Positions 1-5,509 of a stretch of DNA of 7,256 nt are shown in pieces. A program made the translations under genes and the position numbers. Numbering within the stretch: position 1 is the first letter of the stretch; each line of letters starts with the position of its first letter. The stretch covers positions 1-7,256 of the forward strand of contig JAUTXA010000285.1 in NCBI GenBank assembly GCA_030838265.1, given 5' to 3'. Source of the DNA: Actinomycetota bacterium (GTDB lineage: Bacteria > Actinomycetota > Acidimicrobiia > Acidimicrobiales > BP-101). Under the pieces are notes generated by a model. It was given only the letters and a program-made list of their open reading frames with translations, was not told the origin of the DNA and searched no databases.

Positions 1-960
1 CCCTCCCCCGACCCACAGCAGCAGGAACCCGTCGAGGCGTGACAGCTCAGCGCGACGTCGAAGCATCACGACGACACCGGCGACGACGAGCAGCCCGCAG
101 AGCCCGAAGCCCCGCAGATAGACCCACGGCCCGACGTCGAGTCGGCGGTTGGTCGCGCTGGCGAGCAGCAGGGGCCAGGTCCGCAGGGCGAGACGGAGAC
201 GGGGGAGCCACCACCAGGCCGAGACCAAGATCGCCGTGAGCTCCAACGCCAGGACGTCGGCCACAAGGACCCGGAACGGACCGCCCCACTCCTTCCACAC
301 CAGGGCCGCACCGGCGACGACACAGGCCACCACCCCGAACTGAGCCTGGACGCAGAGCCCAACGCCGAGGACAAGCCCGGCGCCAAGGGTTCGCGCCACG
401 CGACGGGGCGAGAGGGCGAGGCTCAGGGCCGCGACGAACAGGATCAGAGCGACGTCGCGCGGGAAGAGAGGCCACGTGTTGTGACCGGCGGGCAGGAGGC
501 TGTCGACCCATAGGAGCCTGGCTTCGGCCGTGAACGGTCCTGCCACCGTGGCGAGGAACACGGCGCATCCCTGCGTCAAGAGATCGCCGGGCCACAAGCG
601 GCGACCCAGTCGCCAGACAGCCAAGGGCCACAGGACCCCACCGAACCAGGAGACGACGCTCAGGATCGCGTCGAACGACCAGCCGGTCGCCCGGGACAGA
701 CCGGCCATGACGAGCGGGTAGAGACCGCCGTAGTACGAAGGCAGGCCGCGGAAGGGACCCCAGCCCTGCAGATGGCCCGCCTGCATGGTCAGGGCCACAC
801 CCCGGTGGTAAGCCAGATCGCCGACGAACCAGCTCGAGCGGTGGAACAAGAACGAGTCGACGATCAACCCAAAGGCCACCGAGAACCAGATCAGCCCTCG
901 GCCGAGCTCAGCTCGTCGATCGGCGCCTCGCGACGAGGCAACGGTATCCGGGGCGATCAC
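1..960 (-). CDS. GT-C-type membrane glycosyltransferase, AftA-like (3' end cut by window)
   Basis: An open frame of 320 codons runs leftward off the window without a stop, so the C-terminus is missing. The start is GTG at 960-958, which overlaps the TGA of the upstream glycosyltransferase (GTGA). No Shine-Dalgarno is visible, so translational coupling is likely. The protein is strongly hydrophobic, with probable membrane spans near residues 22-40, 98-118, 130-146, 168-184, 192-222, 230-250 and 284-300. After the first span comes a periplasmic-type loop with the acidic residue D48 (VGDLAYHRG), followed by an aromatic segment LPSYYGGLYPLV at about 73-84. This layout is typical of GT-C enzymes that take sugar from a polyprenyl-phosphate donor on the outer face of the membrane. 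The Tyr/Pro-rich segment recalls the N-terminal domain of the mycobacterial arabinofuranosyltransferase AftA. The GT-C superfamily is fairly safe; AftA kinship is a recollection of motif style, and donor and acceptor are unknown. Confidence 0.75.
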   Translation of the reverse strand, partial: MIAPDTVASSRGADRRAELGRGLIWFSVAFGLIVDSFLFHRSSWFVGDLAYHRGVALTMQAGHLQGWGPFRGLPSYYGGLYPLVMAGLSRATGWSFDAILSVVSWFGGVLWPLAVWRLGRRLWPGDLLTQGCAVFLATVAGPFTAEARLLWVDSLLPAGHNTWPLFPRDVALILFVAALSLALSPRRVARTLGAGLVLGVGLCVQAQFGVVACVVAGAALVWKEWGGPFRVLVADVLALELTAILVSAWWWLPRLRLALRTWPLLLASATNRRLDVGPWVYLRGFGLCGLLVVAGVVVMLRRRAELSRLDGFLLLWVGGG

Positions 961-1985
961 CGCAGCCAGACGCGAATGACCGCGCCCAACCAACCCAGCG
1001 GGTACCCGAGGCGCTGAGGCTTCTTGCTCTCACCGTGGCTGCGAGAGCGAACGTGGACCGGTATCTCGAGGATGCGAAGCTTCTTGGTCGCCGCCTCCAT
1101 GAGCAGCTCGGCCGACGAGTAACGGTCTTCCTCGAGCCGCAGCTCGGCAAGAGCCTCGGCCCGGAGAGCCCGGAAGCCGTTGGTGCAGTCGGTGATCGAT
1201 GTTCCACATAGGAGGTTGATGAGTCGCGAGAAGAGGCGGATGCCGAGGTCGCGGCTGCCGCCGGCGTCGTCGTACTGGCCGAGGAAGCGGCTGCCCTGCA
1301 CGTAGTCGGCCTCGTCCAGCAGGATCGGCTTGACCAGCTCGACGATCTCGTCGGGACGATGCTGCCCGTCCGCATCCATGGTCACGATCACGTCGGCGCC
1401 CCGCTGCAATGCCAGGGCGAAGCCGGTCCGCAGGGCATCGCCCTGGCCCCGGTTGACGGGGTGGGTGGCGACCATGTGGCCGCCCTTGCGGACGATGGCT
1501 TCGGTCCCATCCTCGCCGCCGTCGATGACCACGATGGGCTCGATCTCGAGGCCGGCCACCTCGTCGGGGAGCTGGCTCAGGACACCGCCAATGGCTTCCT
1601 CTTCGTTGTACGCGGCGATGACGATGGCAACCATGCCGGGTCGGCTCTGGTCGCCGTGCTCGGCCAGCGACTGGCGGATGGCGAGGCGGCGGACGAGGTC
1701 GCCGAAGCGCTCCTCGACCGTCGCCAGCCGACTCAACGTCCGCAGGTGCAGAACCAGGAGCACAGCCACCGAGGTGACGAGCAGGGCAAAGAGGCGGTTG
1801 CGCAGATCGAGAGCGTCGGCCAGGACCCCGGCCGCCGACGGAGCGACCGAGAACACGGTGATGGCCAGGGCGAGGAGAGTCGTGGTGAGGACCTGACCGC
1901 GTGTCATCCGACGCCGTCGGCGCTGACGCCAGCAAAACGTCACGAGGGCGAGCGCCAGCACGACCCCAAGCAGGTGCTCCGTCAC
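957..1985 (-). CDS. DUF2304-like membrane domain fused to GT2 polyprenyl-phosphate sugar synthase-like glycosyltransferase
   Basis: A 342-residue protein. Residues 1-110 carry three probable membrane spans (about 3-19, 32-50, 66-82) followed by a charged helical stretch, a layout matching the small DUF2304 proteins. Residues 118-330 are a GT-A fold family 2 glycosyltransferase of the dolichol-phosphate-mannose-synthase type. They show IVIAAYNEEEAIG at 121-133, VIDGGEDGT at 153-161, the metal-binding DAD of TMDADGQH at 204-206, GSRF at 231-234, and a TDCTNGFRAL segment from 265. Family enzymes move a sugar from a nucleotide donor to a polyprenyl phosphate at the inner membrane face. GTG at 1985-1983 overlaps the upstream TGA as GTGA. 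ATG at residue 27 (1907-1905) is an alternative start but would remove the first membrane span and break the DUF2304 layout. The sugar moved cannot be read from sequence; UDP-sulfoquinovose is a candidate from context only. Confidence 0.88.
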   Translation of the reverse strand: MTEHLLGVVLALALVTFCWRQRRRRRMTRGQVLTTTLLALAITVFSVAPSAAGVLADALDLRNRLFALLVTSVAVLLVLHLRTLSRLATVEERFGDLVRRLAIRQSLAEHGDQSRPGMVAIVIAAYNEEEAIGGVLSQLPDEVAGLEIEPIVVIDGGEDGTEAIVRKGGHMVATHPVNRGQGDALRTGFALALQRGADVIVTMDADGQHRPDEIVELVKPILLDEADYVQGSRFLGQYDDAGGSRDLGIRLFSRLINLLCGTSITDCTNGFRALRAEALAELRLEEDRYSSAELLMEAATKKLRILEIPVHVRSRSHGESKKPQRLGYPLGWLGAVIRVWLR

Positions 1986-2920
1986 ACAACTGCCCCGTAG
2001 GCCGATTCGAACCACGCCGCCGTTCGGGCCAGCCCCGCGGGGAGATCGACTGACGGCTCGAAGCCGAGAAGGGTTCGGGCCTTGCTGATGTCGGACCAGT
2101 TCTGGTCGATCTCGCCCGGGCGGGCCGGCAGGTGCTCGACGTCGACGGACCGGCCGGCGAGGGCGGTCCGAAGGTGGTCGACCAGCTCGAGCACTGAGGT
2201 GGCGACACCGGTCCCGAGCTGGAACGTCTCGCCCGAGAGCCCGGCCTCGAGGGCCAGGGTGATGCCGCGGCAGAGGTCGTCGACGTACACGAAGTCGCGG
2301 GTCTGGGAGCCGTCGCCGTAGACAAGGCACCGCTCCCCGGCCATGACAGCCTTCAGGAACGTCGCCACCACACTGCCCTTGTGATAGCTGAAGGGCCCGT
2401 ACACGTTGGCGAAGCGAAGGACGGTGGTGGGCAGCCCGTACGAGGCGGCGAACGCCGAGCAGTAGCCCTCGGCCGCAAGCTTCGAGGCCCCATACGGCGA
2501 GCTGGGCCGGGGCACCGCCGTCTCTCGGGCCGGCGGCTCGGCGCCTCCGAGCGGCGCGTTCGACGAGGCCAGGACGAAGTGCCGCACGTTGGCCTGCCGG
2601 GCGCCCAGGAGGGCGTTGACCGTGCCCCTGACGTTGGCCTCGAGGTCGGCGAGTGGGTCGGCGACCGATGGGACGACTCCGGTCTGGGCGGCGAGGTGCA
2701 CGACGTGGTCGCACCCGGCGATGGCCGCCGCCAAGCCGTCACGGTCGGCCACGTCACCCACGATCAGGTCGCCGAAGCCCGCCGCCTCGGCGTCGGCCGC
2801 CGACCCGGTGCTCAGGTTGTCGAAGGCCACCAACCGCCAGCCGCGCTCGGACAGCAGGCGAGCGAGATTGACTCCGATGAATCCGCAGCCCCCTGTGATC
2901 AGGGCCGACGGGGCCGTCAC
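1982..2920 (-). CDS. NAD-dependent epimerase/dehydratase (extended SDR, UDP-glucose 4-epimerase-like)
   Basis: A 312-residue, full-length extended short-chain dehydrogenase/reductase. The Rossmann motif GGCGFIG lies at 10-16 (G10, G13, G16), followed by D34 in AFDNLSTGS, which would bind the adenosine ribose of NAD. HLAAQ is at 75-79, the probable catalytic serine is S120, and the YxxxK pair is Y143/K147 in SPYGASK. RFANVYGP at 169-176 and YGDGSQTRDFVYVDD at 201-215 are substrate-domain signatures shared with UDP-glucose and UDP-glucuronate 4-epimerases. The usual V-Y-G after the catalytic serine reads P-L-G here (SSNAPLGG). The GTG start (2920-2918) overlaps the TGA of the sulfoquinovose synthase gene, and the gene's own TGA overlaps the next GTG. 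It probably supplies a second nucleotide sugar for the same glycan. Exact substrate is unknown; a dehydratase or decarboxylase role cannot be excluded. Confidence 0.88.
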   Translation of the reverse strand: MTAPSALITGGCGFIGVNLARLLSERGWRLVAFDNLSTGSAADAEAAGFGDLIVGDVADRDGLAAAIAGCDHVVHLAAQTGVVPSVADPLADLEANVRGTVNALLGARQANVRHFVLASSNAPLGGAEPPARETAVPRPSSPYGASKLAAEGYCSAFAASYGLPTTVLRFANVYGPFSYHKGSVVATFLKAVMAGERCLVYGDGSQTRDFVYVDDLCRGITLALEAGLSGETFQLGTGVATSVLELVDHLRTALAGRSVDVEHLPARPGEIDQNWSDISKARTLLGFEPSVDLPAGLARTAAWFESAYGAVV

Positions 2921-4065
2921 TTCCAGGTGATGCGGGGATCGATGGACCGCAACGTGACGCGGTCCTTGTACCGCTCGACAGCGTGCAGTGTGCTCTCGAC
3001 CAAGTCATCCGACAGGAAGGTGGGCGTCAGCCCGAGACCGAGGAGGTTGTCGTTGACCGGCCGGTAATGGTGCTCTTCCTTCTCGAAGCGCGGATTGGTG
3101 AGGTAGGCGATGTCGCACTCGTAGCCGACCCGGTGGGCGGCCTCTTGCACCGTTGTCGCCAGCTCGGCCACCGAGAAGCTCTCGGTGAACTGGTTGAAGA
3201 CGCGCATCTCGCCGGCGTCGGCCGGGTTGAGAGTCGCCAGCTCGACACACTGCAGGGTGTCTCGGATGTTGAGGAAGGCCCGCCGCTGGGTGCCCTGGCC
3301 ATACACCGTGAGGGGATGGCCGATCACGGCCTGCACGCAGAAGCGGTTCAACGCCGTACCGAAGCTCTCGTCGTAGTCGAAGCGGGTCAGGAGCCGCTCG
3401 TCGATCTCGGTCTCCGGGGTGTGGATGCCGTAGACCACGCCCTGGTTCAGGTCGGTGGCGCGCAGGCCCCACACCCGGCAGGCGAAGTGGATGTTGTGGG
3501 AGTCGTGGACCTTCGACAGGTGGTAGAAGCTGCCCGGCAGCTTGGGGAAGGGGAGGGTGTCAGTCCGTCCCTTGTGCTCGATGGTGATGTAGCCCTCTTC
3601 GATGTCGATGTTGGGGGTGCCGTACTCCCCCATCGTCCCGAGCTTCACCAGGTGAGCGTCAGGGACGATGTCCTTCATGGCCCACAGCAGGTTGAGGGTG
3701 CCGACCACGTTGTTGACCTGCGTGCCGACGGCGTGGTCGCGATCGATCATCGACCAGGGCGCCGACGGGATCTCGCCGTAGTGGATGATGGCCTCGGGCC
3801 GGAAGGCGGCGATGGCCCGCTCGAGAGCCGGGTAGTCGCAGATGTCGAGGACGAAGCTCTCGATGGTCGACGCCGTCAGGTCATGCCAGGCGTCGATGCG
3901 GTCGGGAAGAGCCGCGATCGGGGTGAGGCTGTCGGACCCCTGTTGCAGGTGACACCTCCGCCGCGTGAAGTCGTCGACGACTGCCACCTCGTGGCCTCGA
4001 GACGAGAAGTGCATGGCGGTGGGCCATCCGAGATAGCCGTCGCCTCCCAACACCATGATGCGCAT
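2917..4065 (-). CDS. sqdB: UDP-sulfoquinovose synthase (SQD1/SqdB/Agl3 family)
   Basis: A 382-residue cytosolic extended SDR that in this family joins UDP-glucose and sulfite, using bound NAD, to give UDP-sulfoquinovose. The N-terminus is a Rossmann motif, VLGGDGYLGWPTAMHF (residues 5-20), followed by D31/D32 and the basic cluster TRRRCH. Long stretches agree with plant SQD1 as I recall it, including KLGTMGEYGTPNIDIEEGYI at 141-160, SFYHLSKVHDSHNI at 179-192, ATDLNQGVVYG at 203-213, FGTALNRFCVQA at 235-246, and RVFNQFTE at 288-295. Catalytic residues by alignment are T144, Y181 and K185, with H182 also kept. ATG at 4065-4063 was chosen because the fold begins there and GGGAG sits 5 nt upstream; a longer frame to 4278 would run into the divergent gene. 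It heads the four-gene operon, with its TGA inside the next start. Product could feed surface glycan (as with Agl3) or sulfolipid; no SQDG synthase is seen here. Confidence 0.95.
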   Translation of the reverse strand: MRIMVLGGDGYLGWPTAMHFSSRGHEVAVVDDFTRRRCHLQQGSDSLTPIAALPDRIDAWHDLTASTIESFVLDICDYPALERAIAAFRPEAIIHYGEIPSAPWSMIDRDHAVGTQVNNVVGTLNLLWAMKDIVPDAHLVKLGTMGEYGTPNIDIEEGYITIEHKGRTDTLPFPKLPGSFYHLSKVHDSHNIHFACRVWGLRATDLNQGVVYGIHTPETEIDERLLTRFDYDESFGTALNRFCVQAVIGHPLTVYGQGTQRRAFLNIRDTLQCVELATLNPADAGEMRVFNQFTESFSVAELATTVQEAAHRVGYECDIAYLTNPRFEKEEHHYRPVNDNLLGLGLTPTFLSDDLVESTLHAVERYKDRVTLRSIDPRITWK

Positions 4066-4070
4066 CAATG

Positions 4071-4075
4071 CTCCC
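4071..4075 (-). promoter_or_regulatory. Shine-Dalgarno of the sulfoquinovose synthase gene
   Basis: Reading leftward, GGGAG is followed by CATTG and then ATG at 4065-4063, a 5-nt spacing that fits a ribosome binding site. It supports the 382-residue start over longer in-frame starts upstream. It is the only clear ribosome binding site in this operon; the three downstream genes start inside the stop of the gene before. Confidence 0.6.
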
Positions 4076-4099
4076 AAATCCGGACAGGTAGTTCGACGG

Positions 4100-4105
4100 A
4101 GATTA
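4100..4105 (-). promoter_or_regulatory. Possible -10 element for the leftward operon
   Basis: On the minus strand this reads TAATCT, matching the TAnnnT pattern of actinobacterial housekeeping promoters, about 35 bases upstream of the sulfoquinovose synthase ATG. A TTGTCA resembling a -35 lies at 4125-4120, but its 14-nt spacing is short. It is the best candidate in the 100-bp divergent region (4066-4165), which holds no gene. Confidence 0.25.
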
Positions 4106-4149
4106 GTTGCCCACCACGGTGACAAAGCGAACCCACCGGGCTCGGACTC

Positions 4150-4155
4150 TAGGCT
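4150..4155 (+). promoter_or_regulatory. Possible -10 element for the flippase gene
   Basis: TAGGCT matches TAnnnT and would start transcription about 4-6 bases before the ATG at 4166, giving a nearly leaderless message. A GGGG run at 4157-4160 could alternatively be a weak ribosome binding site on a longer transcript; the two readings conflict. No well-spaced -35 is seen. Confidence 0.2.
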
Positions 4156-4165
4156 CGGGGCGTTC

Positions 4166-5506
4166 ATGGCGGCACCTCTGACCCCGGCTGGGCCGCCCCG
4201 ACGCTGGCAGGCGGTGGCCGCCCGCCTCCCGGAAGGCTCCGCACCAGTCGCCGCCGGCCTGGTCGTCGCCGGCCTCACCGCCTACGGCTTCCTCGTCGTG
4301 TCGGCCCGCGCCCTGTCGCCCACGCGCTACTCCGCGCTCTCGGTGCTCTGGGCCTTGCTCAACCTCGTCGCACCCGGCTGCTTCTTCCCCCTCGAGCAGG
4401 AGGTGGCCCGGGCGGTGGCGGCCCGGCGGGCGCAGTCTCTGGGAGGTGGCCCTGTCGTGCGGCGGGCGGCGGCCGCCGGTGCCGGTGGCGCCATCGTCTT
4501 GGTGCTCATCTGCGCCGTCGTCGCCGGGCCCCTCGGTCGGCGGCTCTTCGAGAACGACGGCCGGATGGTCGTGGCCCTCGCCGTCGTGCTGGCCGCCTAC
4601 GCGTGCGAGCACGTGGCTCGCGGCGCCCTGGCCGGCAATCGGCGCTTCTCGTCGTACGGCCTGCTGCTCGGGGCTGAGGGCGCGCTGCGCCTCGGCGGCT
4701 GCGTCGTCCTCGCCGCCCTCCACGTCCGCGGCGTGGGCCCCTATGGCTTGGTGCTGGCGTTCGCCCCCCTTCCCGCCGTCGCCCTGGCCCTCGCTCGCGA
4801 GCGCGGCCTCCTCGACAGTGGTCCCGACCCGTCATGGTCCGAGCTCTCGCGCTCGCTGGGCTATCTGCTCGCCGGGTCGCTCCTGGGCCAGACCCTCGTG
4901 AACGCCGGGCCCGTTGCCGTCAAGGTCTTGGCCCGGTCGTCGGAGAAGGCGGCGGCCGGACGCTTCCTCGCCGGGCTGGTGGTGGCCCGCGTGCCGCTGT
5001 TCTTCTACCAAGCGGTGCAGGCCTCGCTGCTCCCCAACCTCGCCCGCCTGGCCGCCATCGGCGACATCGAGGGGCTGCGGGCCGTTCTACGCCGGCTCCT
5101 CGCTGTCGTTGGCGTCATCGGCGCGACCGCGTCGCTGGGCGCTCTGGTCCTCGGCCCACCGATCGTGCGCCTCCTGTTCGGTCGCGCCTTCGACCTCGGG
5201 CGGAGCGACCTGTTCGGCCTCGCCGTCGGTTCGTCCGCCTACATGGTCGCCCTCACCTTGGCCCAGGGCCTCCTCGCCATGGGACGGCTGCGGCGCGCCG
5301 CCCTTGGTTGGCTGGCGGGCATCGTCGCCCTCGCCGCCGTCACCGCCGTGACCTCGGGCTTGTTGGCGCGCGTCGAGCTGGGTTTCGTGGTCGGCGCCTC
5401 GGTGGCGGCGGTCACGATGTACCTCTTCGTGGCGAGCGACCGGTCGATCGATCGCGGGGCGGTGCGGCTCGGCGGGAGGTCGACCGACGAGCTGGTCGAG
5501 CCCTGA
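4166..5506 (+). CDS. Polytopic MOP/Wzx-like polysaccharide flippase
   Basis: A 446-residue hydrophobic protein with about 12 probable membrane spans (near 27-47, 57-75, 106-126, 134-150, 167-187, 192-210, 232-252, 265-285, 309-330, 348-370, 378-400, 405-423) and a charged soluble tail. Length and topology fit the MOP superfamily (Wzx, MurJ and other polysaccharide transporters), which move lipid-linked sugars across the membrane. Family-like stretches include the central FYQAVQASLLPNLARLAAIG (280-299) and the loop PPIVRLLFGRAFDL (331-344). ATG at 4166 was chosen because the frame upstream to 4055 overlaps the divergent sqdB start and encodes a charged, non-hydrophobic segment. The gene is divergent from the glycan operon across 100 bp and convergent with the rhodanese-MoeB gene, leaving 3 nt between stops. 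Context suggests it exports the lipid-linked product of the operon. Assignment among MOP subfamilies is uncertain. Confidence 0.8.
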   Translation: MAAPLTPAGPPRRWQAVAARLPEGSAPVAAGLVVAGLTAYGFLVVSARALSPTRYSALSVLWALLNLVAPGCFFPLEQEVARAVAARRAQSLGGGPVVRRAAAAGAGGAIVLVLICAVVAGPLGRRLFENDGRMVVALAVVLAAYACEHVARGALAGNRRFSSYGLLLGAEGALRLGGCVVLAALHVRGVGPYGLVLAFAPLPAVALALARERGLLDSGPDPSWSELSRSLGYLLAGSLLGQTLVNAGPVAVKVLARSSEKAAAGRFLAGLVVARVPLFFYQAVQASLLPNLARLAAIGDIEGLRAVLRRLLAVVGVIGATASLGALVLGPPIVRLLFGRAFDLGRSDLFGLAVGSSAYMVALTLAQGLLAMGRLRRAALGWLAGIVALAAVTAVTSGLLARVELGFVVGASVAAVTMYLFVASDRSIDRGAVRLGGRSTDELVEP

Positions 5507-5509
5507 CGG

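Noticed and set aside
47..631. Minus-strand open frame of 194 codons in a different frame from the GT-C gene
   Set aside because: It is Arg/Pro-rich with no membrane pattern, whereas the frame starting at 960 stays open to the edge and encodes clear membrane spans.
1986..2714. Upstream extension of the GT2 frame on the minus strand, giving a 585-residue protein
   Set aside because: The extension is Arg/Pro/Ala-rich low-complexity sequence lying entirely over the well-supported epimerase. The GTG at 1985 gives the coupled start.
2983..4122. A long plus-strand open frame (379 codons) antisense to the sulfoquinovose synthase gene
   Set aside because: High GC opens the opposite strand. The sqdB frame matches a known family end to end, while this one shows no domain.
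4066..4278. Longer start for the sulfoquinovose synthase (to 4278)
   Set aside because: It would overlap the divergent flippase gene and adds non-conserved sequence before the Rossmann fold. ATG 4065 has a good ribosome binding site.
5443..5452. Palindromic CGATCGATCG inside the flippase gene
   Set aside because: It is a short GATC repeat in coding sequence, expected by chance in GC-rich DNA, with no sign of an operator or attachment site.
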